DNA of 64,000 nucleotides from Gemmataceae bacterium (lineage in GTDB: Bacteria; Planctomycetota; Planctomycetia; Gemmatales; Gemmataceae), in contig JANWVV010000003.1 of NCBI GenBank assembly GCA_025055795.1, forward strand, positions 62,001-126,000, given 5' to 3'. Under the pieces are notes generated by a model, which saw nothing but the letters and a program-made list of their open reading frames with translations, did no database searches and was not told the origin of the DNA. A program made the position numbers and the translations under genes. Numbering within the stretch: position 1 is the first letter of the stretch; each line of letters starts with the position of its first letter. This document shows positions 12,118 through 21,800 of this stretch, piece after piece.

Positions 12118-12717
12118 TCAGGACGAGCTAGGCGGCGAAGCGGGCTGGGGAGCCAAAGAGGCCCGGAACATAGGGGTGTGAAGAGGTCCCTGGCGATCCA
12201 ACACACTCGCGAAGACGACAACTTCCTGTACCTGGGTCAGTCCGGCTTCCCAGTTAATGCGTTTTTGCAACTCTCGCACCAGCTGGCCACGAGGGGTGTC
12301 TGGCCGTAGGCGTCCCAATGTCAAGTGGGGAGTGTATGGTCGCTCTTCCGGGCGATAAAGCCCAACGGGAACTAACCTCCCGGCAATGACAGCATGCAAC
12401 GCTTGGAGTTGTTCGGCACCTTGTTGGATACCCGCCCACAATATCTTGGGATGGTGCAAGGTAGGAAACGCTCCTAATCCTGCTACTGAGAAGCTGAAAG
12501 GAGAGACTGTCTGAGCTGCCGCCTGGACATGTCGGCACACCTCGGGCAGAAGCCGATCGTCGACATCGCCCAAAAACAGCAAAGTTATATGCAGGGTGTC
12601 AGGACTCGTCCACTTAACCCCACTAGCTACTTGGGCCAGCGTTTGTTGTAATCTTATCGTATTGTTACGGACACCTGTATTAACTTCAACGGCGATAAAT
12701 GTCCGGGTTTGGGGCAT
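12118..12717 (-). CDS. thpR: RNA 2',3'-cyclic phosphodiesterase (LigT/ThpR, 2H family)
   Basis: A 2H-phosphoesterase of 199 residues, the family that hydrolyses 2',3'-cyclic phosphate RNA ends and catalyses reversible 2'-5' ligation in vitro. The two catalytic HxTx motifs are present: HITL at residues 43-46 and HLTL at about 131-134. The N-terminus (RTFIAVEV) fits the family start, so I used the ATG at 12717 rather than the TTG 20 codons upstream. Neither start has a strong ribosome-binding site. It has no obvious operon partner. Confidence 0.92.
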   Translation of the reverse strand: MPQTRTFIAVEVNTGVRNNTIRLQQTLAQVASGVKWTSPDTLHITLLFLGDVDDRLLPEVCRHVQAAAQTVSPFSFSVAGLGAFPTLHHPKILWAGIQQGAEQLQALHAVIAGRLVPVGLYRPEERPYTPHLTLGRLRPDTPRGQLVRELQKRINWEAGLTQVQEVVVFASVLDRQGPLHTPMFRASLAPQPASPPSSS

Positions 12718-13063
12718 AGCAATACACTCTGATGTTCGAACGAGAAAACAGTCCGTCGTCCTCAAAGGTGAAACCAAATCAGCTCCGTTATCAGCCTGAA
12801 CATTATTCGTGCTGCTACCAGAGTATTAGCAAGGGAATTTACATACAAGTATAAGGGACGTTATATACAATCAGAAGGATGCGAGATTATGAGAGACGGG
12901 AAGTTTGCGGCAGCATCGAGTAATGTCAGTTCTTCACCTTGCTGAGGGGGGGCAGCGAACGGGCAAAATATCATCTAAAATGGAGCGAAGCTCTCTCCAT
13001 GAGAGGTGGCAACGCCCGGGTGTCTAAGGGACATGGTTCCCTCATGTAAGGGGTTGAGGGAAG
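12718..13063. other. Divergent intergenic region thpR / Ser-Thr kinase
   Basis: 346 bases separating two divergent genes, so at least two promoters are expected. It contains an AT-rich core (about 12830-12890) and, at its right end, the hairpin listed separately. No gene was recognised. Confidence 0.4.
13037..13062 (+). promoter_or_regulatory. Hairpin covering the kinase ribosome-binding site
   Basis: TTCCCTCA at 13037-13044 pairs perfectly with TGAGGGAA at 13055-13062, one base before the GTG start. One possible Shine-Dalgarno (GAGGGAA) is inside the stem, while a second (AAGGGG) is displayed in the ten-base loop. Such an arrangement could tune translation initiation; that effect is inference. 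Confidence 0.4.
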
Positions 13064-14614
13064 GTGGTCATTTCGACATTTGAGGAGTGGTTGGCGGCTT
13101 TGCGGAGCAGCGGGCTGCTGAACGCGGCACAAGTGGAAGAAGTGGCCCGGCTGGGTCGCTCCCGCCGTTGGGGGGAGTGGGACGAACTATTTGAACTTCT
13201 GGCCCGGCGTCGGCTCTTGAGCATCTATGCTGGTCGTAAAATCCTGCAAGGCAAAGTCGAAGAATTGTTTTTTGGTCCATATCTGTTGCTGGACAAGCTG
13301 GGCGAAGGCGGAATGGGCAAGGTGTATCGTGCCCGCCGACACAGTGACGGAGCTATCCTGGCCCTGAAAGTGGTTCGCTCTCATTTGCTGAGTCACCCTT
13401 TGGTTCGACGGCGCTACGAGCGGGAAGTGGCCACCGCTTTGAGTTTGAATCATCCCAACATTGTACGAGTCTACGAGGCGGGCCAGCACGAGGGACGCCA
13501 CTACCTGGCGATGGAGTTCATCGACGGTATCGATCTGGCCCGCCTCGGTAAGGAGTACCGCCCTCTGGCGATACCCGAAGCTTGCGAGTATGTCCGTCAG
13601 ACGGCCCTCGGATTACAGCATGCCCACGAACGTGGCTTTGTCCATCGGGATATTAAACCCTCCAACATAATCGTGGCAGGTGAGCGTCATTTACCGCAGG
13701 CCGTCGAGCCGGCCGTGGCCAAGATTCTGGATATGGGACTGGCCCGGGCCGTTGGCGTGGCCGAGGAAGGGGGCGAACCCCTGGACCTGACCCGTGACGG
13801 CGTGGTCGTGGGTACCCCCGATTACATGGCACCGGAACAGGCCAAAAATTCACGCAACGTGGACAACCGTGCCGATCTGTACAGCCTGGGCTGCACCTTC
13901 TACTTCCTGCTGACAGGACGTCCCCCGTTTGCGGAAGGGACGGCCATCGAAAAAATACTCAAGCATCAGCTCGATCCTGTGCCGCCGGTTCGCCAGTGGC
14001 GTCCCGACGTGCCAGCGGCAGTGGAGGAAATCTTACTGCACCTGTTAGCCAAGCGGCCGGAGGATCGACCTGCCTCGGCCCTGGAAGTGGCTCAAGCCTT
14101 AGAGCCGTGGTGCCGCTATCCGTTCACGTTGCACCCAGCGTCTATGGCTGTGCGGCAGTCCAGCCATTCCGGCAGCACTCGGCAAATGCCCACACCCACG
14201 GAAACTGAACCGGCCTTGCAAGGCCGGACAGATCCTCAGATCGGCCCGCCTCCACCTGGATCGGACTGGCCGAATCCTGCCAGTGGCCGGTCACCTGCTG
14301 GCGTTAATCTGCCTCCAACGGCTCCCACCCCAGTTATGGTTTCGTTACCCTCTGCTACCTCCCTGCCGACATGTGCATCGGACCGCTCGAACAAACACCA
14401 ATTCGAGCATACGCCGCCACCACTTCCCGTCGCTTCATCGATCTGCCCGAGTGAACCATCGACTGCCCGCTTGCAGACACCCGAACTGCCTTCGTTGTCG
14501 CCACGTCTGTCCCCACCTGCCCCCCTGGTGCAGCCGACTCTGGTTCTGGTTCTAACCGTATCCGTGCTCCTGTCACTACTATTACTGGCCGGTCTGTGGC
14601 TAGCGATTCGATGA
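13064..14614 (+). CDS. Membrane-anchored Ser/Thr protein kinase (PknB-like)
   Basis: A 516-residue eukaryotic-type kinase. Residues 5-70 form the planctomycete N-terminal region that precedes many kinases of this phylum. The kinase domain runs about 72-345: glycine loop GEGGMG (80-85), ATP-binding K102, catalytic HRDIKPSN (D196), DMG at 223-225 in place of DFG with the metal-binding Asp kept, GTPDYMAPEQ (250-259). Residues 360-485 are a Pro/Ser/Thr-rich linker, and a single hydrophobic helix ends the protein (about 488-513), so the kinase faces the cytoplasm on a C-terminal anchor with no sensor domain outside. The start is GTG. No substrate can be inferred from its neighbours. Confidence 0.93.
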   Translation: MVISTFEEWLAALRSSGLLNAAQVEEVARLGRSRRWGEWDELFELLARRRLLSIYAGRKILQGKVEELFFGPYLLLDKLGEGGMGKVYRARRHSDGAILALKVVRSHLLSHPLVRRRYEREVATALSLNHPNIVRVYEAGQHEGRHYLAMEFIDGIDLARLGKEYRPLAIPEACEYVRQTALGLQHAHERGFVHRDIKPSNIIVAGERHLPQAVEPAVAKILDMGLARAVGVAEEGGEPLDLTRDGVVVGTPDYMAPEQAKNSRNVDNRADLYSLGCTFYFLLTGRPPFAEGTAIEKILKHQLDPVPPVRQWRPDVPAAVEEILLHLLAKRPEDRPASALEVAQALEPWCRYPFTLHPASMAVRQSSHSGSTRQMPTPTETEPALQGRTDPQIGPPPPGSDWPNPASGRSPAGVNLPPTAPTPVMVSLPSATSLPTCASDRSNKHQFEHTPPPLPVASSICPSEPSTARLQTPELPSLSPRLSPPAPLVQPTLVLVLTVSVLLSLLLLAGLWLAIR

Positions 14615-14739
14615 CGAGCCGACCACTCGCTTAATAACGGCCATTGCGCCAGCCACTTTAGAGGCATGACTGGATTGGTATCTCATTGGACCCAGGAGTT
14701 AGGAGGACCTGTCGGACGGGTCTGTTGCTTATTGCACGG

Positions 14740-16305
14740 TCAGAGGGTCGGACCGAGCGACCAGGGCGCGAATTCTTCTTCGCCTACGCCTTGGCGTTCG
14801 CTTTTGGTTTTCTCTCCGCTAGCAACGGCCAGGATCTTTTCGAAGATTTCTCGCCCGACTTCTTCCACGGGCACTCCGTCGAGGATGCGGCCGGCGTTGA
14901 TGTCCATGTCGTCGATCATGTGTTCGTAAAGAGGGGTATTGGTCGCTACTTTGATACAAGGGGCGGGTTTGCAGCCGAAAACGCTGCCCCGGCCGGTGGT
15001 GAAAACGCACACATTAGCCCCACCCGCGACTATTCCGGTCATGCTAACCGGATCGTAGCCAGGGGTATCCATTACCACGAACCCTTTGGCCGTCACTGGC
15101 TCTGCGTAGTGGTAGACTTCGACCAGGGCGGTACTGCCCGCTTTGGCAATCGCCCCTAGCGACTTTTCGTAGATCGTGGTCAGTCCCCCTTCTTTGTTGC
15201 CTGGACTGGGGTTGTTATTAATCTCCGCACCGAACAGCGAGGTGTACCATTCCCACCAGCGAATACGTTCCACTAGTTTTTCGCCCACAGCCCGAGTGAT
15301 GGCCCGACGGGTCAACAGGTGCTCTGCACCGTAGATTTCCGGTGTTTCTCCGAGAATGGTCGTGCCCCCTTGCTGGACAATCAGGTCCGAGGCTACTCCC
15401 AAAGCGGGATTAGCGGTAATGCCACTGTTGCCATCGGATCCGCCGCAATTGGTGCCCAGGATTAAGTGGCGGGCGGGCAGCGGAATGCGTCGCACGTCGT
15501 TGACACGCGGCAGCAGCTCTACAACGGTGCGGACACCGGCCTCTACCGTCTTGGCAATGCCACCGCATTCCTGAATGGTTAAGGTGGGGGGCTTTACGGC
15601 CGGACCACCATTGAGACTAAGTAATTGCTCACGCTCGATCAGATGAGCGGCCTGGGCAATCTCGCACCCTAGACCGACCAGAATATAAGCCGCAACGTTG
15701 GGATGCCGAGCGAACCCGGCCAGTGTGCGTTCCAGTTGCTGGTGATCCGGTCCCTCGTATTGCATGCCACAGCCCAGACGATGGACAATCGCCATGACTC
15801 CGTCCACGTTGGGGAACCGCTCCAATATGCCCGAGGCCCGTACCCGCTCGACTATGTACCGGCTGGTGCTGGCCGAGCAGTTGACCGTACTGATGACGGC
15901 CAGGTAATTACGGGTGCCATAACGCTGGTGGTCGGGCCGCTGCGGACCACGATCGTAACCCAGGAAGGTACGCCACTGCGCGGGCGGAGGCAATGGTGGC
16001 GGTGTCTGTGTGGCATAGGCGTAATCCCGCTCAAATGCCCCCACTTTCACGTTGTGCACGTGGACATGTTCACCGGCCGCAATGTCCCGTGCGGCAAAGC
16101 CGATAATCTGGCCGTACTTACGGATCGGTTCGCCCTCGGCTATGGCTTGCAATGCCAGTTTATGACCCAACCGGATCGCTGTGGTCACACGCAGCCGTCC
16201 CCCCTCCCAGTCTAGTTCCGTTCCTGCCAGTATGGGACGCCGGCACACCGCGACGTTATCTTCTGGTCGCAACTGGATCGCATAGTCCCGTAAGTGCTGG
16301 ACCAT
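14740..16305 (-). CDS. UxaA family altronate/galactarate-type dehydratase
   Basis: A full-length member of the altronate/galactarate dehydratase family (521 residues), an iron-dependent enzyme class that dehydrates sugar acids to 2-keto-3-deoxy acids. The N-terminal SAF-like domain (to about residue 90) is followed by the catalytic domain with family blocks HRLGCGMQYEG, NCGGSDGNSGITANP and GCKPAPCIKVATNTPLYEHM. Two in-frame ATGs compete: 16314 and 16305. The GGAG fits 16305 better, at 11 bases instead of two. No UxaB, UxaC or sugar-acid transporter lies nearby, so the exact substrate is open. Confidence 0.9.
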   Translation of the reverse strand: MVQHLRDYAIQLRPEDNVAVCRRPILAGTELDWEGGRLRVTTAIRLGHKLALQAIAEGEPIRKYGQIIGFAARDIAAGEHVHVHNVKVGAFERDYAYATQTPPPLPPPAQWRTFLGYDRGPQRPDHQRYGTRNYLAVISTVNCSASTSRYIVERVRASGILERFPNVDGVMAIVHRLGCGMQYEGPDHQQLERTLAGFARHPNVAAYILVGLGCEIAQAAHLIEREQLLSLNGGPAVKPPTLTIQECGGIAKTVEAGVRTVVELLPRVNDVRRIPLPARHLILGTNCGGSDGNSGITANPALGVASDLIVQQGGTTILGETPEIYGAEHLLTRRAITRAVGEKLVERIRWWEWYTSLFGAEINNNPSPGNKEGGLTTIYEKSLGAIAKAGSTALVEVYHYAEPVTAKGFVVMDTPGYDPVSMTGIVAGGANVCVFTTGRGSVFGCKPAPCIKVATNTPLYEHMIDDMDINAGRILDGVPVEEVGREIFEKILAVASGEKTKSERQGVGEEEFAPWSLGPTL

Positions 16306-16603
16306 GGTAAGCATTTCTCCGTTGGACACCACGTCAGGTATCGATATAAGCAGAACCTCGAGAGGCGAAAACAAAGCGAATAACGTCGGCAAAAGCGCAT
16401 TTGCGTCGCCGTCCTATGGCATGCGTCCCTTTCTCGGCCCTGTCGATCGTTTATATGGTGCTTGTCACGGGCTGCTGCGACTAACAACTACAATTGTTTT
16501 CTGACTTATCCCTGTTGGTGACACTATTGTTAATGCCATTCTGCATGGCCATCCACTGAGGTTCAGTTTACCAGCGGTGCTGGTTGGGCTGAAGGGAATT
16601 TGT

Positions 16604-18694
16604 TCAGGCGTTGCCAAAGGCCAGGCCGGGGCGGGCCGGTACGGAAACCGGTGGGCTTTCGGAGCTAACAGCAGAAGCGGAAGGCGTGGCAAGCTCTGCT
16701 TTGCCTTTAGCCGGTTCGGACCGGAGCTCCGCAGGGGCGGTCCCGGCCGCAAGCTGTTCTACCTCCTGCACGTCCAGCTCTTCGTGCAGGAGCAGGGCCT
16801 GGGCGATCCGTTCCAGAGCGTCGCGATGGGTACGGAGCAACTCGAAGGCTCGGGCTTCCGCCTCGCTGAGCAGACGCTGGATTTCTTCGTCGATCAGGCG
16901 TGCGGTCCCTTCGCTAAAGGTGCGGGATTCGATAATTTCCTTTCCCAAAAAGACATGTTCTTCACCGATCTGGTAGTAGACAGGTCCTAAGCGTTCGCTC
17001 ATGCCGTACTGCGTGACCATGATGCGAGCCAGGCGTGTAGCCTGTTTGAGGTCCATCATGGCCCCAGCCATAGGTTCACCAAAGACCAGTTTATCAGCGG
17101 CCCGTCCCCCCATGGCAACGACCAATCGGGCCATCAGTTCACTGGCGGAACGGTCCATTTTTTCTTCGTCCGGCTGCAACAGGGTCACCCCGCCGGCCTG
17201 CCCACGCGGTATGATCGAGACACGGTCGATTTTGTCGGCCTTGGGCTGCAGCAACGCGCACAGAGCATGCCCCGCTTCGTGGTAGGCGGTGCGACGACGC
17301 TCCTGCTCGCTGAAGGCCTCGTCGCGGGGAACCCCTAGTCGTACCCGGTCAGCGGCCCGGTCGAAATCGATCTGTTCGATCCGTGAGCTCCCTCGGCGTG
17401 TGGCATGCAAGGCTGCTTCGTTACACAAGTTTTGCAGCTCGGCACCACTCATGCCGACCATGTTGCGGGCGATCCGCTCCAGGTCCACATCGTCGGCCAG
17501 AGGCTTGTTGCGGGTGTGCACTTTCAGGATTTCCAGGCGGCCTTTCCAGGTGGGGCGGTCCACCGTGATGTGGCGATCGAAGCGTCCCGGCCGCAGCAGG
17601 GCCGGGTCCAGTACATCTGGACGATTAGTAGCCGCGATTACAATCACTGTTTCGCTAGGCTGGAAGCCGTCCATTTCCGAGAGGATCTGGTTGAGAGTTT
17701 GTTCGCGTTCGTCGGAACCGCCACCGTAGCCGGTTCCTCGCATGCGTCCGACAGCGTCGATTTCATCAATGAAGACAACGCAGGGGGCGTTTTCCTTGGC
17801 CACTCGGAACATGTCGCGAACCCGGCTTGCCCCAACACCGACAAACATCTGGATGAATTCGCTGCCACTGATGGAAAAGAATGGGACATTCGCTTCGCCC
17901 GCCACGGCCTTAGCCAGAAGTGTTTTGCCAGTGCCCGGCGGACCGAACAACAACACCCCCTTGGGTACACGGGCCCCCAAACGGGCAAACTTACCCGGAT
18001 CGCGAAGGTACTCGACTATTTCCCATAACTCCCGTTTAGCATTTTCCATACCGGCGACGTCGTCGAAGGAGACGCGGTCCTTTCCCTTCTCGTAGCGGCG
18101 AGCTGGACTGCGTGTGTAACTGGTGAGGAACCCGCCGGTGAGCGGATCACGCAAACGCGGCAAAAACACAAACAAAAACAGGCCCACCACCAGGCCGATC
18201 AACACCAGATTGACCAGGAACGGTCCCAACCAGGAAAGGTCGTCCCGCTTCTCGACAATCAAAGGCTCGGGGATTACCTCAGCTCCGGCCTTCTGTAGTG
18301 CCTCCCGGTGCTGACGGTCTTTCTCTTCCCACTCGCGGATCAATGCCGTCTGATCCAAAGTCACGGGTAGATTGACACTGAAATGACCGGAACTGGGTAG
18401 CTGTAGTTGGCGGGCCAATTCGGATTGAGGATCACGAACCTCTCCCTCAGCATACTCCTGACCGATCAGGACTACCCTTTTGACCTCGCCCGCGGCGATC
18501 AGCTTCTGGAAATCAGTATAGGTAATCAGCCGCCCACCCCGGGCCGACAGGTAAACGACGCCCAGGACCCCTAAGACCACCAGCAGGATCCAAGTGCTGG
18601 GCAACCATGGATTAGCCCGTTTTGGAGACCCGGATGACGGCTCGGGAGAAGGAGGCGAGGGTGGAGGCGATGGATTGTTGGCCGGTGGCGTCAT
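16604..18694 (-). CDS. ftsH: ATP-dependent zinc metalloprotease FtsH
   Basis: FtsH is the membrane AAA+ protease that degrades unassembled membrane and regulatory proteins as a hexamer. The ATG at 18694 gives 696 residues; 19 extra codons upstream look non-coding. A Pro/Ser-rich N-terminal stretch (3-27) precedes TM1 (about 35-51), a periplasmic domain and TM2 (about 157-178). Walker A GPPGTGKT is at 251-258, Walker B VVFIDE at 306-311, the second region of homology RPGRFDR at 368-374, and the zinc site HEAGH at 472-476 with DLKQAT providing the third ligand. The C-terminus ends in a Ser/Ala/Pro-rich tail. It lies 299 bases downstream of the UxaA-type gene and is probably transcribed alone. 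Confidence 0.96.
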   Translation of the reverse strand: MTPPANNPSPPPSPPSPEPSSGSPKRANPWLPSTWILLVVLGVLGVVYLSARGGRLITYTDFQKLIAAGEVKRVVLIGQEYAEGEVRDPQSELARQLQLPSSGHFSVNLPVTLDQTALIREWEEKDRQHREALQKAGAEVIPEPLIVEKRDDLSWLGPFLVNLVLIGLVVGLFLFVFLPRLRDPLTGGFLTSYTRSPARRYEKGKDRVSFDDVAGMENAKRELWEIVEYLRDPGKFARLGARVPKGVLLFGPPGTGKTLLAKAVAGEANVPFFSISGSEFIQMFVGVGASRVRDMFRVAKENAPCVVFIDEIDAVGRMRGTGYGGGSDEREQTLNQILSEMDGFQPSETVIVIAATNRPDVLDPALLRPGRFDRHITVDRPTWKGRLEILKVHTRNKPLADDVDLERIARNMVGMSGAELQNLCNEAALHATRRGSSRIEQIDFDRAADRVRLGVPRDEAFSEQERRRTAYHEAGHALCALLQPKADKIDRVSIIPRGQAGGVTLLQPDEEKMDRSASELMARLVVAMGGRAADKLVFGEPMAGAMMDLKQATRLARIMVTQYGMSERLGPVYYQIGEEHVFLGKEIIESRTFSEGTARLIDEEIQRLLSEAEARAFELLRTHRDALERIAQALLLHEELDVQEVEQLAAGTAPAELRSEPAKGKAELATPSASAVSSESPPVSVPARPGLAFGNA

Positions 18695-18840
18695 ACGGCA
18701 AACCTGTAGGTAAAGCAGGTTGTTATCACAAGTTTTCGAGAGCAAGCACAAGGCTTGTGGCTACCCACTAGCCGCACATCATTCTATGTCGGCTTGACCG
18801 GACAAGGGGAAGGGCAGCATGGCATCGCCCTCGGCAGGGT

Positions 18841-21800
18841 CTAGTTTGACCCTGTAGCAGAGGGCGGCTCGGTCGCCTTGGTCCCTGCAGAAGGAGAACC
18901 GGTCCCTGATGAGTCCGTATTCGTGCCGTTGTCACCGGTTACGCTACTCTCCTCCTGTTGCTTGAAGTAAGCGGCCAACTCGGCGAAGGTATTGAGGGCT
19001 GCCTTACCGGAGCGTTTTTCCGGTGACAGTGTGGGTAAGGGGCGGGGCTTAGCGGGTGGTTTGGCTGGGGAACGGCGTGGCCCCGCTGACAACGCAGAAG
19101 TGGAAGCTGCAGAGCCAGCCGGAGCTGCCGACGGACTAGCTGGTCCGCTGGTCGGAGGGGTAACGGTGGTTTCGCCCGTTGCAGAGGAAGGTGGAGCAGG
19201 CACTGCCGACGGACCCGTCGAGGCGGGAGCCGACGCGGCAGGTGGCGCGGCCGCTGCAGCACTGGAAGCTGGCGTCCCGGCTGGACCGGCGGTGGGTCGT
19301 GGCCCGCGGCTGGAACGTGGTTCCCGAACAGTCCGCGCAGGGCCAGACCGGCCTGTGCCACTACTACTCCCCGACGGAGCCGGACCGCCTCTGGGGGCCG
19401 AACGGGGACGTGACGGTCGACCTTCGCCAGAAACTCCGGCTCGTGTTTCAGCTGAGGTGGCTCCGCCCTCACGCCGACTGCGTCTTTCTGCAGCGGCTGG
19501 TCGCTCGCTAGTAGCGGCACGCCGCTCCTGACCCGGCGGTATCATGGTCAGTGATATCTTGCGAGCCTCCGGCTTGACCTCCAGCACCCAGACCGTCACC
19601 ACATCGCCCACCGAAACCACCTCGTAGGGGCTACGGATATAACGGTTGGCCATCTGGCTGATGTGTACCAGGCCACTTTCACGCAAGCCAATGTCGATAA
19701 AAGCCCCGAAGGGCACCACGTTGAGGACAGTACCGCGCAATTCCATCCCCGGCCGGATGTCCTCGAATTTAAGCATGCCCCGCTTGAAGATAGGCGGAGG
19801 ATGGTCCAGGCGGGGATCCCGACCCGGGTGGGTCAGGGCATCGATCACGTCGCGTACCGTGCCTTCACTAACTTGGAAGCGGGCGGCGAAGTCCGCCGGG
19901 GCTAAGGCGGCCAGACGCGGGACCAGATCGGCCAGGCGGGCGGGATCCCGTAAATCAGCCGGAGTGAATCCGCAAGCTTCCAGCAACGCTCGGGCCAGAT
20001 CATACTGTTCCGGGTGAACCCAGGTTTCATCCAGCGGCTCCTCTCCCTGCAAGATGCGAACAAACCCGGCGGCTTGCGTGTAATTCTTTTCCGACAACCC
20101 AGCGATCTCCAGCAACTGCCGACGCTGGCGGAATGGCCCTTGCTGACGCCGTCGGGTCACGATCTCGCGAGCCAATGTCGGGTTGAGGCCGCACACGTGC
20201 CGCAATAGCGGGAACTCCGCCCGGTTCAGATCCACACCCACCGTGTTGACACAGGAGGCAATGACTGCCTCCAGAGCTTCCTTGAGCGTTTTCTGTCGCA
20301 CGTCATGCTGATACAGACCCACCCCGATGTGATGTGGCTCGATTTTGACCAGCTCGGCCAGCGGATCGAGGAGGCGTCGGCCAATGCTGATCGCCGCTCG
20401 GATTGGCGCAGATAGTGTGGGAAACTCTTCCTGGGCGATCGGGCTGCTGGCATAATCGCGGATGCCCGCCTCCAGCACGGTCACATACGCCAGGTCGCTC
20501 GGGGCCGGAGGCAATCCCTCCAGATTAAGGGGGATGGGCGTACGGGCGGGAGTTGGCGGCACTGCCACTGGCGAAGTACCCTGTGTTGTCTCTGCGCGGG
20601 CCACCGTCTCCGCTGGCGTTGGTGTAGCACCCGGCTGGGGTGAAGCCGGAGTGCCGGCGGACGCGGCTCCCCCCCCTGCAGCAATTGCTGGCCCCGCTGG
20701 ACCGGACACTACCCACGACACCACCTCGCCTGCCATCGTCGCCGTGAATGTTACCGCTGGTACCGGTATCGAAGCCGCCGTCACGCTACCAGTGGGAGTA
20801 GCCGTCAGGCCGGTCAACGATTCGGATGTCAAGACGACTCCACCGGCAGGTAGCGTAGCGGCAGCAGCAGCGGTCGTGCCTGCCGACGGAGCGGCACCCG
20901 CTGTCCCCACACTAGCAGCGGTAGCGGTCCCGGCCCCGCTCGGCGTTCCCGCTGCCGGTGTCTGCACCGATGCCGCGGCAACGGACGCCGCACTTTTGCC
21001 ACCACCCCGCTCCAGCTCTGCGATCAGCTCGGCCACCAACGCTTCCACTTCCCGATAGTTGCCGCCGTTACCTATTGCTATCAACGAAATCTGGTGACGA
21101 CGGATCAACTGTTCGAGTCGCAACTTTGTCTCAGTGGGATTACGCTGGGCACCGGCCAGGGGCAAAATGACGTCCTCGATGTAGTTCCCTTGCTCATCCA
21201 GGGCCACCACCGTGGCTGCTGTTTTGTTGTTTGGATCAATCGCCAGCACCTTCTTGCCACGGACGGGAGGTTGCAGCAGCAGACTACGGAGATTACGAGC
21301 AAAGATCTGCACGGCGTGTTCCTGGGCCCGCTCCAGCAGCTCACGACGCACTTCCCTTTCCAGGGCCGGCAAAAGGATTTCTTCCACAGATGCGGGCACC
21401 AGGCTCATCAACAGATCTCGATGGGGATGGTCGGCTAGTGGCAGTTTTTGCAAGGCCAGCTCAATTACACGCGAACGGTCCACGTCAACGCGTACGCGAA
21501 GCACGTGTAACCGTTCACCCCGGTTGATGGCTAGCACCCGATGCGGCGGAATTTCTCGCACAGGCTCTTTGAAATCAAAATACGGCTGGAATTCTTTCCC
21601 TTTGCCTTCGGGCAGTGTCTCGCTCCGCTGGGCCACAAGCACGCCTGTGTCCCACATGAACTTACGCACCTCGCCGCGCAGATCCGCTTGTTCGGCGATG
21701 GTCTCCTTCAGGATCAGTTTGATCCCGTTGAGGACGTCTTCCGTAGTCAGGAGCCACTTGTCCGGGTCGACCAGACCAGGCAGCACCTCGTCCAGATGAA

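Noticed and set aside
18992-19531. Long plus-strand Ala/Gly-rich frames opposite tex (also 20462-21058 and 22379-23080)
   Set aside because: They mirror the GC-rich low-complexity parts of tex and have no ribosome-binding sites; the tex frame itself carries the recognised domains.
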